Positions 6,818 to 12,728 of a stretch of 12,728 bases of DNA are shown here, piece by piece. Position numbers and translations under genes: made by a program. Below the pieces are notes generated by a model. The model had not been told where the DNA came from and did not search any database. It saw nothing but the letters and a program-made list of their open reading frames with translations. The stretch lies in assembly GCA_051000755.1 (NCBI GenBank), contig JBPCNZ010000115.1:1-12728 (forward strand), in the 5' to 3' direction. Position 1 is the first letter of the stretch. Each line of letters starts with the position of its first letter. The DNA comes from JALZAH01 sp051000755 (GTDB taxonomy: Bacteria > Actinomycetota > Acidimicrobiia > Acidimicrobiales > Palsa-688).

Positions 6818-7854
6818 CGACCACCGACCGAGGCTTCAACTCAGAGGGTTCCGCGGTACCGGACCCCGAGCATCGCGCCGGGCGGAACCGCGAGCTCGAC
6901 CCCACCCACTTCGGCATCCCCGTCGGCGAGCCGTGGCCCGAAGACGTACCCCGGGACCAGGACGACAGCTGGTGGCGCTACCAGGACGACCCGAAGGGGG
7001 CCCGGCGGGCCGAGTTGCGCGTCGCCGGATGCTGGATGCTGACCCTGATGGCCGCCATCGGCCTGATGATCGTCTTCGTGGCCGGCGGTCAGGCCCAGGC
7101 CGAAGGGGCCCTGCTCTTCGTTGGCTTCATGGGCCTGGGTACCGGGCTCATCCTGTGGGCCCGGGATCTACTGCCCGGCCATGAGATCACCGCCAGCCGG
7201 GGCCACCACCACACCTCCACGACGGAGGAGCGGGACAGCGTCGTCGACTCCTTCACTCGGGTGAGCGAACCGGTCGCCCGCCGCCCGTTCCTGTTCCGCA
7301 TGCTGGGCCTGGTCGGCGGGGTGTTCGGGTTGGCCTTCGTCTTTCCACTCGCCTCCCTCGGCAAGCGACCCCACACCAGCCTGTATCAGTCCGGATGGAC
7401 CAAGGGGGCCCGTCTGGTCACCGAGGACAAGCGACCGGTGAGGCCTTCGGACGTGCAGCCGATGGGCATCCTCACCGTCTTCCCGGAGAACCTGGTCGAC
7501 CAGCTCGACACCGCGGAGGCGGCCCAGTCGTCCACCGTGCTCATCAACGTCGGCAACGCCCGGCTCAAGTTGCCGGCCAAGAACCAGACGTGGAACGTCG
7601 GCAGCTTGGTGGCGTTCTCCAAGATCTGCACCCACGCCGGCTGCCCCGTGGGGTTGTACAACTCCCAGACCCATCAGCTGGTCTGCCCCTGCCACCAGTC
7701 CATCTTCGACGTCCTCGAGGCCTGCAACCCGGTGTTCGGACCGGCCCCGAGGTCCCTGCCCCAGTTGCCGTTGACGGTCGATGCTGACGGCTACCTCATC
7801 GCCCAGAGTGACTACCGCGAGGCAGTCGGGCCCGGATTTTGGAACCGCGGATGA
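6814..7854 (+). CDS. qcrA: Menaquinol-cytochrome c reductase Rieske iron-sulfur subunit
   Basis: Accepts the first electron from menaquinol at the Qo site and passes it to the diheme cytochrome. It has 346 residues from the ATG at 6814. An acidic, aromatic cytoplasmic N-terminus (1-65, with DPTHFGIPVGEPWP) is followed by three hydrophobic segments (about 70-91, 97-117, 160-181), the actinobacterial three-helix arrangement. The Rieske domain holds the 2Fe-2S ligands C272/H274 in CTHAGCPVG and C291/H294 in CPCHQS. C277 and C293 form the structural disulfide. GPAPRSLPQLPL is the usual proline-loop region. A histidine run, GHHHT, lies near 130-134 in the loop before the third helix. The longer open frame from 6145 is rejected because it runs through qcrC out of frame. 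Coupled to both neighbours by ATGA overlaps. Confidence 0.96.
   Translation: MTTTDRGFNSEGSAVPDPEHRAGRNRELDPTHFGIPVGEPWPEDVPRDQDDSWWRYQDDPKGARRAELRVAGCWMLTLMAAIGLMIVFVAGGQAQAEGALLFVGFMGLGTGLILWARDLLPGHEITASRGHHHTSTTEERDSVVDSFTRVSEPVARRPFLFRMLGLVGGVFGLAFVFPLASLGKRPHTSLYQSGWTKGARLVTEDKRPVRPSDVQPMGILTVFPENLVDQLDTAEAAQSSTVLINVGNARLKLPAKNQTWNVGSLVAFSKICTHAGCPVGLYNSQTHQLVCPCHQSIFDVLEACNPVFGPAPRSLPQLPLTVDADGYLIAQSDYREAVGPGFWNRG
7841..7854 (+). promoter_or_regulatory. qcrA/qcrB coupling junction (GGAACCGCGGATGA)
   Basis: Differs from the junction at 6804-6817 by a single base. GGA lies 7 bases before the qcrB ATG at 7851, which overlaps the qcrA TGA. It codes for the NRG ending of QcrA. It also decides the qcrB start: the in-frame TTG at 7839 has no such site. 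Confidence 0.6.
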
Positions 7855-9602
7855 GCACAACCCAAGAACGCCTGGCAGCCAAGAAGCGCCGCCACATCAC
7901 CAAGACCGCCCTGGACACCGTCGACGACCGGTTCGGCTCTTCGAAGTTCCTCCAGAGCGCCATGGACAAGATCTTCCCCGACCACTGGTCGTTCATGGTC
8001 GGCGAGATCGCCATGTACTGCTTCATCATCCTGGTCATCACCGGCGTCTACGTCGCTCTCTTCTATGTGCCGTCGGCCAGCGAAGTGGTCTATCACGGCA
8101 GCTACGCCCCCCTCCGGGGCCAGCACATGTCCGAGGCCTATCAGTCGGTGCTGAACCTCTCGTTCAACGTCCGCGGCGGCCTGGTCATGCGCCAGATCCA
8201 CCACTGGGCGGCCCTGGTCTTCATGGCCGCGGTGGTCTTCCACATGTGCCGGATCTTCTTCACCGGAGCGTTCCGCCGGCCGCGCGAGATCAACTGGATC
8301 ATCGGCTTCAGCCTCCTCATGATCTCCGTGCTCGAGGGCTTCAGCGGCTACTCGCTTCCCGACGACCTCCTGTCGGGCTCCGGTCTGCGGGTCGTCTTCT
8401 CCATCATCCTGTCCATCCCCCTCATCGGCACGTGGGTCGCCTTCGACCTCATTGGGAGTCAATGGCCGGGCACCGATCTGCTCAACCGGCTGTTCGTCAT
8501 CCACGAGTTCATCTTCCCCCTGCTCATCGCCGGCCTCCTCGGTGCCCACCTGGCGATCATCTGGCGCCAGAAGCACACCGACTTCCCCGGGCCCGGCAAG
8601 ACCGAGACCAACATCCGGGGCAGCCGCCTGTGGCCGCAGTACGCCATCAAGGGCGGGGCCATGATGCTGCTGATCTTCGGCGTCCTGGGGGCCCTGGGCG
8701 GGCTGTTCCAGGTCAACCCGATCTGGCTGTACGGGCCGTACAACCCCTACAGCGTCTCCGAGGGATCGCAGCCCGACATCTACGCCGGGTGGCTCGACGG
8801 CATGGTCCGGCTGTGGCCCCACTGGGAGTTCCGATCCTGGGGCCACGAGATCGCCAACCCCTTCTTTCCTGGAGTCCTGGTCGCCGGTCTGTTGACCACC
8901 ATCGCCTTCGCCTGGCCGTGGATCGACAAGCGCATGTACAACGACTACGGCCCTCACAACCTCTTGGACCGGCCCCGGGACAAACCGGGGCGGACCGCGG
9001 TGGGGGCCGCGGCGCTGGCCTTCATCTTCGTTGCCACCTTCGCCAGTGCCGACGACCTGCTCGCCGCCAACTTCCACGTTCCCTTCGAGCGGATGCTCGA
9101 GATCCTCCAGTACGGCGTCATCGTCGGCCCCATCGTGGCCGCCGCCATCGCCTACAAGGTCTGCAAGGCCCTGCAACGCACCGACGCTCACCCCATCATG
9201 AAGCCCGTCGGGGGTATCATCGTCCGCCACGCCAACGGCTCGTTCCACACCCTCGGCGCGGAGCACCACGGCGGTCACGCCGGCAACGGTCACGCCGGCA
9301 ACGATGCCGACCAAGTGGGCGCCACCAACGGCCACGGCACCGACGGCCACAGCACCGACGGCCATGGCGTCGACGGCCATGGCGTCGACGGCCAGACCAC
9401 AGACGGCCAGACCACAGACGGCCAGACCGCAGATGGGAGGACCGCAGATGGAGGGACCGCAGACGGGAGGACCGGTGACGGTGAGGCCGGTGACGGCTCG
9501 ACGATCCTCGGCAACGGGGGCACCGGCAACGAGCTCGAAGAACCGGTGACGGGAGGCCCCGCCGATGGCGGCACGCCCTCCGCTCCCGGCGAGGGCGTGT
9601 AA
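7851..9602 (+). CDS. qcrB: Menaquinol-cytochrome c reductase cytochrome b subunit with repetitive C-terminal tail
   Basis: Diheme cytochrome b that oxidises menaquinol at Qo and reduces it at Qi in the cytoplasmic membrane. It has 583 residues; about 545-550 is usual for actinobacterial homologues. Eight helices are visible: about 50-74, 113-137, 147-167, 213-236, 266-288, 339-358, 383-398 and 416-438. A hydrophobic cd segment lies near 181-203. Likely haem ligands are H117/H131 on helix B and H218/H233 on helix D. The latter pair has 14 intervening residues, as in cytochrome b6 and other actinobacteria. The Qo motif is PDIY (308-311) in place of PEWY. After about residue 470 the protein becomes low-complexity: His/Gly-rich first, then eleven xxDGx pentapeptides (496-550), then a Gly/Pro/Glu ending. 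With eight helices this tail should be cytoplasmic. ATG start at 7851 overlaps the qcrA stop. Confidence 0.95.
   Translation: MSTTQERLAAKKRRHITKTALDTVDDRFGSSKFLQSAMDKIFPDHWSFMVGEIAMYCFIILVITGVYVALFYVPSASEVVYHGSYAPLRGQHMSEAYQSVLNLSFNVRGGLVMRQIHHWAALVFMAAVVFHMCRIFFTGAFRRPREINWIIGFSLLMISVLEGFSGYSLPDDLLSGSGLRVVFSIILSIPLIGTWVAFDLIGSQWPGTDLLNRLFVIHEFIFPLLIAGLLGAHLAIIWRQKHTDFPGPGKTETNIRGSRLWPQYAIKGGAMMLLIFGVLGALGGLFQVNPIWLYGPYNPYSVSEGSQPDIYAGWLDGMVRLWPHWEFRSWGHEIANPFFPGVLVAGLLTTIAFAWPWIDKRMYNDYGPHNLLDRPRDKPGRTAVGAAALAFIFVATFASADDLLAANFHVPFERMLEILQYGVIVGPIVAAAIAYKVCKALQRTDAHPIMKPVGGIIVRHANGSFHTLGAEHHGGHAGNGHAGNDADQVGATNGHGTDGHSTDGHGVDGHGVDGQTTDGQTTDGQTADGRTADGGTADGRTGDGEAGDGSTILGNGGTGNELEEPVTGGPADGGTPSAPGEGV
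9273..9302 (+). repeat. Two tandem 15-bp copies encoding GHAGN
   Basis: The unit ggtcacgccggcaac occurs twice in direct succession inside qcrB, encoding GHAGN-GHAGN (residues 475-484). It has the same five-codon period as the larger array starting at 9336, but a different sequence. Confidence 0.85.
9336..9500 (+). repeat. Eleven degenerate 15-bp tandem units in qcrB, encoding xxDGx
   Basis: The units encode GTDGH, STDGH, GVDGH, GVDGQ, TTDGQ, TTDGQ, TADGR, TADGG, TADGR, TGDGE and AGDGS. GAC/GAT-GG is kept in every unit, while the outer codons drift from His-rich to Gln to Arg/Glu. Neighbouring units are most alike: ggcgtcgacggc recurs, and accacagacggccag occurs twice in succession. This indicates local slippage or unequal exchange. 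The array stays in frame throughout. It is not a CRISPR: units are too short and there are no spacers. Confidence 0.9.
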
Positions 9603-9622
9603 GGCGACTCATCAGCAACGAT

Positions 9623-9644
9623 GCCCGGGGCCATGGGGCCGGGC
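9623..9644 (+). terminator. Possible hairpin after qcrB
   Basis: GCCC and GGCC (9623-9632, with a GG bulge) can pair with GGCC and GGGC (9637-9644) around an ATGG loop. It lies 21 bases past the qcrB stop and 11 bases before the lipoprotein Shine-Dalgarno. No U-tract follows, so it may be a weak terminator, an attenuator, or chance. Confidence 0.25.
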
Positions 9645-9664
9645 CACCAGCGGCGGAGGAAACC

Positions 9665-10324
9665 ATGACGGGTGGGCGACGGACGGCGATAGCGGCACTC
9701 AGTTCCCTTGCGCTCCTGACCGCATGCGGCGGCACGTCGACGACGAAAGGGGGAAACGGTCCGTCGGCCTCGGCCCCCCAGACCGCCACGGTGGCGCCTC
9801 TGCCCACCGCTCCGCCTCACGCCGCGGCTCCGAAGTCGGATTTCACCAAGGTCGTCAGCAACGGTCAGCACTACGCCTTTCCGAACCTGGTGGCGCCGGC
9901 CCAGTACCCCGATCCCTGCAGTGTGCTTTCCATGGCCTCGGTGGAGGCACTGCTCGGCGGTCCGGCGACCAAGGCGGCCAGCCTGAACCAGCAGTGCACC
10001 TGGACGCAGTCGGGGGTGAGCTCCCTCAACGCCTTCCAGGTGTCGTTCATGATCGACAACGTGGCCAGCGAAGCGGCCGGGGACTACGCCACCCGGATGC
10101 AGACCAGCAGCAACCAGCAGCCCACGCCGGTCGCCGGGATCGGTCAGAAGGCCTTCACGTCCAGCCTGAACCCGGACATGACCGACCCCGACCTCACGGT
10201 CCTGACCGGGCAAGCCGACTTCGACATCGAGATCATCCCGCCCGGTGAGTCGACCATCACCGGTCCCCAGGCGGTGGCGATCGTGACCGCGGCGGCCAAG
10301 ACCATCGCCCCGGAGTTCTCCTGA
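9665..10324 (+). CDS. Putative DUF3558-like secreted lipoprotein
   Basis: Probably an exported, lipid-anchored protein on the outer face of the membrane. It has 219 residues from an ATG at 9665, preceded by a strong GGAGGA at 9655-9660. The signal peptide has RR at 5-6, a hydrophobic core 8-18, and a lipobox LLTAC with modified cysteine C21. A Ser/Thr/Pro/Ala-rich linker (22-58) leads to a compact domain. It contains DPCSVLS (C85), LLGG and a later QQCTW (C111), a cysteine pair and spacing I associate with actinobacterial DUF3558-type lipoproteins. That family call is from memory of its pattern. The function is unknown. It lies 62 bases after qcrB on the same strand, so read-through is possible and an association with the respiratory complex is conceivable but unproven. 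Confidence 0.82.
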   Translation: MTGGRRTAIAALSSLALLTACGGTSTTKGGNGPSASAPQTATVAPLPTAPPHAAAPKSDFTKVVSNGQHYAFPNLVAPAQYPDPCSVLSMASVEALLGGPATKAASLNQQCTWTQSGVSSLNAFQVSFMIDNVASEAAGDYATRMQTSSNQQPTPVAGIGQKAFTSSLNPDMTDPDLTVLTGQADFDIEIIPPGESTITGPQAVAIVTAAAKTIAPEFS

Positions 10325-10326
10325 CC

Positions 10327-10342
10327 GGTGCCCTCCGGCACC
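10327..10342. terminator. Candidate bidirectional terminator between convergent genes
   Basis: GGTGCC (10327-10332) and GGCACC (10337-10342) form a perfect 6-bp stem around a CTCC loop, 2 bases after the lipoprotein stop. It lies in the 31-base gap between two convergent genes. There is no T-run on either side, so termination is inferred from position and structure only. Confidence 0.4.
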
Positions 10343-10355
10343 CCGTCGCTCTGAC

Positions 10356-11204
10356 TCAGGACGGGAAAGCAGCCTTCGCCGCGCTCCGGCCCCGCTGGGC
10401 GCCGGCCCAGTAGCCGTAGGTGCCGGCGTCACGGAACTGTTCGGCGGCGTCGGCCAGGGCCCCCAGAGCGGCGAAGGCGAAGGCACCGCCGACCGACACC
10501 CGAGCCACCCCGACCGACGCCAGCTCGGCCACCGACGGTGTACCCGGCAGAGCCAGGACGTTGACGGGGCGGCCCACGGCCACCAGCCGAGCCACGTCAT
10601 CGAGGGCGGTGACGCCCGGGGCGAACACCACGTCCGCGCCCGCATCGGCGAAGGCCTCGAGCCGGGCCACGGTCTCGCCCAGGTCGGTCCTCCCGTGCAG
10701 ATGCCCTTCGGCCCGCGCCGTCAGCACCAGGCGGACCGGACCGGCGTGGGCGGCCCGGGCGGCCGCCGCCACCCCGGCCGTGACCACCTCCAGGTCGTAG
10801 ATGGGATCGTCCTCTCGCCCAGTGAAGTCCTCCACGGACAGGCCGGCCAGCCCGGTCGCCGTCGCCAGGGTGACGCTGTCGGCGACGCCCTCAGGGTCGT
10901 CAGCGAAGCCATTCTCAAAATCTGCCGAAACCGGAAGGTCGGTGGCGGCTGCCATCGTCGCCGCATGGGCCAGCGCCTCTTCCCGTGTCACCGAGCCGTC
11001 GAGGCGGCCGAGGGTGGCCGCGAACCCGCTGCTGGTGGTGGCCAGGGCCTCGAACCCCAGCGAGGCGAGGAGGCGGGCAGAGCCGGCGTCCCACGGGTTG
11101 GGAAGCAGCAGGGGCTGGCCCCGACGGTGCAGGCCGGCGAAACGTTCGGCCCGTTCTGCGGGGGTGGAAGGCACGGGCGCATCGTAGAAGGTCGGGCGCC
11201 CCAT
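10356..11204 (-). CDS. Isocitrate lyase/PEP mutase superfamily protein
   Basis: Cytoplasmic alpha/beta-barrel enzyme of the phosphoenolpyruvate mutase/isocitrate lyase superfamily; members cleave or form C-C or P-C bonds next to a carboxylate. It has 282 residues. Conserved blocks are LLLPNPWDAGSARLL (32-46), the metal-site region SADFENGFADDPE (93-105), LSVEDFTG (122-129) with ED, LTARAEG (161-167) and a late GVARVSVGG (232-240). The isocitrate lyase catalytic KKCGH motif is absent, so it is neither classical isocitrate lyase nor methylisocitrate lyase. The exact substrate cannot be named; many close relatives are annotated oxaloacetate decarboxylase or carboxyvinyl-carboxyphosphonate phosphorylmutase without proof. 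No Shine-Dalgarno precedes the ATG at 11204; the GTG at 11174 is an alternative. It diverges from the SDR gene with a 38-base gap. Confidence 0.88.
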   Translation of the reverse strand: MGRPTFYDAPVPSTPAERAERFAGLHRRGQPLLLPNPWDAGSARLLASLGFEALATTSSGFAATLGRLDGSVTREEALAHAATMAAATDLPVSADFENGFADDPEGVADSVTLATATGLAGLSVEDFTGREDDPIYDLEVVTAGVAAAARAAHAGPVRLVLTARAEGHLHGRTDLGETVARLEAFADAGADVVFAPGVTALDDVARLVAVGRPVNVLALPGTPSVAELASVGVARVSVGGAFAFAALGALADAAEQFRDAGTYGYWAGAQRGRSAAKAAFPS

Positions 11205-11242
11205 GGTGTTCTGGCGGGGCCATCTGTGGGCACAACCAGACC

Positions 11243-11920
11243 ATGGCCACCTACCTGATCACCGGCGCCACCCGAGGCATCGGCCGCGCCGTCGTCGACG
11301 TCCTGGCGGATGACGATCTCATCCTCCTGGCCCGCGACGCCAGCGCCCTCGAGCGCCTGACCGGCCAGCTCCCCTCCGCCCGATCCATCGCTGTCGACCT
11401 GGCCCGCCCCGCCGACCTGGAGACGGCCCTGGCCGGCGACCTGCCGGTTCGCCTCGACGGGATCGTCCATGCCGCCGGGCTCAACATCAATGGACGGCTG
11501 AGCGACGTGGGCACCGAGGAGTGGATCGAGCAACTGGTCGTCAACGTCGTCGCCGTCGCCGAGCTCAACCGGCTCCTGCTCCCCGCCCTGCGAGCGGCGC
11601 AGGGGACCGTGGTCTTCGTCAACTCGGGCGCCGGTCGCGCCGTCAAGCGGGCCGGAGGCACAGCCTACGCCGCCAGCAAGCACGCCCTGGTGGCGCTCGC
11701 CGACGGGCTTCGCCTGGAGGAGCCCGACCTCAGGGTCACCACCGTGTTCCCCGGCCGCGTCGCCACCGAGATGCAGAAGGACCTCCGGGCCTACGAGGGC
11801 GGCGACTACCGGGCCGAGGACTACGTCCACCCCACCACCCTGGCCCAGGTCGTGGCCGGCGCCCTCCGGCTCCCCTCCGACGCGTCGATGACCGACGTGG
11901 CCGTCATGCCCAACGGTTGA
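11243..11920 (+). CDS. Short-chain dehydrogenase/reductase (SDR) family oxidoreductase
   Basis: NAD(P)-dependent oxidoreductase with a Rossmann fold. It has 225 residues from the ATG at 11243, short for a classical SDR (about 250). Visible are the dinucleotide loop TGATRGIG (7-14), an acidic VDL at 51-53, HAAGLN (76-81) in place of NNAG, and the catalytic S128 in NSGAG. The catalytic pair YAASK follows (Y142, K146), then FPGRVATEM, the usual PG motif. The arginine at position 31 after the second strand (LLARD) could favour NADP, but this is inference. Substrate unknown. No Shine-Dalgarno precedes the start, and open frame upstream belongs to the opposite-strand neighbour. The gene ends 12 bases from convergent ctaF. 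Confidence 0.9.
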   Translation: MATYLITGATRGIGRAVVDVLADDDLILLARDASALERLTGQLPSARSIAVDLARPADLETALAGDLPVRLDGIVHAAGLNINGRLSDVGTEEWIEQLVVNVVAVAELNRLLLPALRAAQGTVVFVNSGAGRAVKRAGGTAYAASKHALVALADGLRLEEPDLRVTTVFPGRVATEMQKDLRAYEGGDYRAEDYVHPTTLAQVVAGALRLPSDASMTDVAVMPNG

Positions 11921-11932
11921 GGGGCGACCGGC

Positions 11933-12412
11933 TCAGGCGTCCTGGCCGGCGGGGCGGTCCTCGCCGGGACCGGCGGTGACTCGCTCGTCGGCCGCATGGA
12001 GGCGCTCCTCGAGCTCCTCGACGGCCTCGATGCCCGCCTCGGCCTCGACGCTGAAGCCGACGATCGAGCCGAGCAGCAGCGGTATCCCGATGACGAGGTA
12101 CCAGTTGCCCCAGATCAGGGCCAAGGCGATGAAGACCGCACCGAGGCCGATGCCCGCCGGCCAGATGCTGGCCGAGGGGAAGAAACCGAGATCGGCGGCC
12201 GAGTGCTCCGCGTGGGGGTCGTCCTCGGGCCGGGGGTGGCTCTTGCGGCGACGCCACTGCAGGAGCAGGAAGCTGCCCAACATGAGGTAGGCGCAGCCCC
12301 CGAAGAGCAGCATGACCGACCCCGCGTCCTCGTAGCTGGTGAACCAGTAGACGGCGTAGACGATGCCGAGGAAGACGGCTGAGCCCACGATGAGCTTCCA
12401 CTCGAACTTCAT
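11933..12412 (-). CDS. ctaF: Cytochrome c oxidase subunit IV, actinobacterial type
   Basis: Small membrane subunit of the actinobacterial aa3 oxidase, found in the bcc-aa3 supercomplex. It has 159 residues, slightly longer than the usual 135-145. Four hydrophobic segments lie at about 7-25, 31-52, 84-100 and 103-121. The central loop carries the family signature RPEDDPHAEHSAADLGFFPS (61-80) followed by IWP. After the last helix comes an acidic helical tail (about 122-159, with EAGIEAVEELEERLHAADE) that probably accounts for the extra length. The ATG at 12412 overlaps the ctaD stop (ATGA on the minus strand), so the two oxidase subunits are translationally coupled. Confidence 0.92.
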   Translation of the reverse strand: MKFEWKLIVGSAVFLGIVYAVYWFTSYEDAGSVMLLFGGCAYLMLGSFLLLQWRRRKSHPRPEDDPHAEHSAADLGFFPSASIWPAGIGLGAVFIALALIWGNWYLVIGIPLLLGSIVGFSVEAEAGIEAVEELEERLHAADERVTAGPGEDRPAGQDA

Positions 12413-12728
12413 CGTCGGGCCTCGACGGGCTCGGCTTCGCTCATGTGGTGGACCGTCGTGAGGGCATCAGGATGGTTGGCATCCCAGAGCGGCCGCTCGG
12501 AGCGGATGGGCGGAAGGGACTCGAAGTTGTGCTCCGCGGGAGGTGAAGAGCACGCCCACTCCAGCGTTTGGCCGTCCCAGGGATTGTCGCCGGCCACCTC
12601 GCCCTTGCGGTAGCTGACGAAGAGGTTCCAGACCGTGGCCAGTACCCCGAGGCCGGTGATGTAGGCGCCGATGCTGGAGAGGAGGTTGAGGAAGTTCCAG
12701 CCCTCGTTGGAGTCGTAGATGGCGATGC
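12409..12728 (-). CDS. ctaD: Cytochrome c oxidase subunit I, C-terminal part (5' end outside window)
   Basis: Catalytic haem-copper subunit of the aa3 oxidase; only the last 105 residues are in the window. They show the end of the last membrane helix (NFLNLLSSIGAYITGLGVLA), the cytoplasmic WNLFVSYRKGEVAGDNPWDG stretch, then TLEWACSSPPAEHNFESLP, a sequence diagnostic of subunit I C-termini in actinobacteria. The haem and CuB ligands lie in the missing part. The frame is open to base 12728. The GTG at 12597 is internal and not a start. Its stop overlaps the ctaF start. A ctaC gene is not present here and may lie further upstream, beyond the right edge. Confidence 0.95.
   Translation of the reverse strand, partial: IAIYDSNEGWNFLNLLSSIGAYITGLGVLATVWNLFVSYRKGEVAGDNPWDGQTLEWACSSPPAEHNFESLPPIRSERPLWDANHPDALTTVHHMSEAEPVEARR

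Noticed and set aside
7812..9380. 522-aa open frame on the minus strand opposite qcrB
   Set aside because: High-GC DNA leaves antisense frames open. The product is Asp/Gly/Val/Arg-rich with no recognisable domain, while the plus strand encodes unmistakable QcrB.
7781..9478. 565-aa plus-strand frame overlapping qcrB
   Set aside because: Arg/Pro/His-rich frame-shifted shadow of qcrB; no family motif and no start context.
9336..9500. Possible CRISPR array or site-specific recombination repeats
   Set aside because: 15-bp units, contiguous, degenerate and in frame with qcrB; no spacers, no cas genes, no integrase nearby.
9290..10645. 451-aa minus-strand frame with repeated PSVVWPS-like units
   Set aside because: The apparent repeat protein is the antisense reading of the qcrB 15-bp array; it also crosses the lipoprotein gene and two convergent gene ends.
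10356..11204. True isocitrate or methylisocitrate lyase
   Set aside because: The catalytic KKCGH motif is absent; only the superfamily barrel and metal-site motifs are present.

Overview
This is a high-GC window whose genes are recognisably actinobacterial. The strongest markers are a cytochrome bcc-aa3 set: a diheme cytochrome c (QcrC), a Rieske protein with three membrane segments (QcrA), a QcrB with a PDIY version of the Qo-site PEWY motif, and the actinobacterial-type oxidase subunit IV (CtaF). Together with the rplQ-truA pairing this suggests Actinomycetota. A deep-branching class such as Acidimicrobiia is possible, but that is an inference and the sequence alone does not decide it.

Layout. 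Positions 1-1071 (+) hold the end of rplQ (ribosomal protein L17) and truA (tRNA pseudouridine synthase), the tail of a translation operon. Positions 1047-5208 (-) hold a compact four-gene unit, read from right to left: ctaG-like oxidase assembly protein, threonine ammonia-lyase with an ACT domain, and two proteins I do not recognise (390 and 258 aa). Two of its three junctions are 4-base start/stop overlaps. Its last gene overlaps the end of truA tail to tail. An 84-base divergent region (5209-5292) separates this unit from ctaE-qcrC-qcrA-qcrB (+, 5293-9602), the core of the respiratory III-IV supercomplex. A lipoprotein gene follows (9665-10324). Next come a divergent pair: a PEP mutase/isocitrate lyase-superfamily protein (-) and a short-chain dehydrogenase (+). 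The right edge holds ctaF and the 3' end of ctaD (-), again joined by an ATGA overlap.

How the genes work together. QcrA, QcrB and QcrC oxidise menaquinol and pass electrons through the tethered diheme cytochrome directly to the aa3 oxidase. CtaD, CtaE and CtaF are oxidase subunits encoded here (ctaC is not in the window). The CtaG-family protein probably serves CuB assembly in CtaD. ThrDH/IlvA makes 2-oxobutyrate from threonine; its linkage to ctaG looks positional rather than functional.

No CRISPR array, insertion sequence, tRNA or rRNA was seen, and no gene-free stretch exceeds 100 bases. No entirely new system is evident. The most unusual points are a pentapeptide-repeat tail on QcrB, near-identical translational-coupling junctions before qcrA and qcrB, a pair of probably leaderless divergent promoters, and the two uncharacterised coupled proteins.
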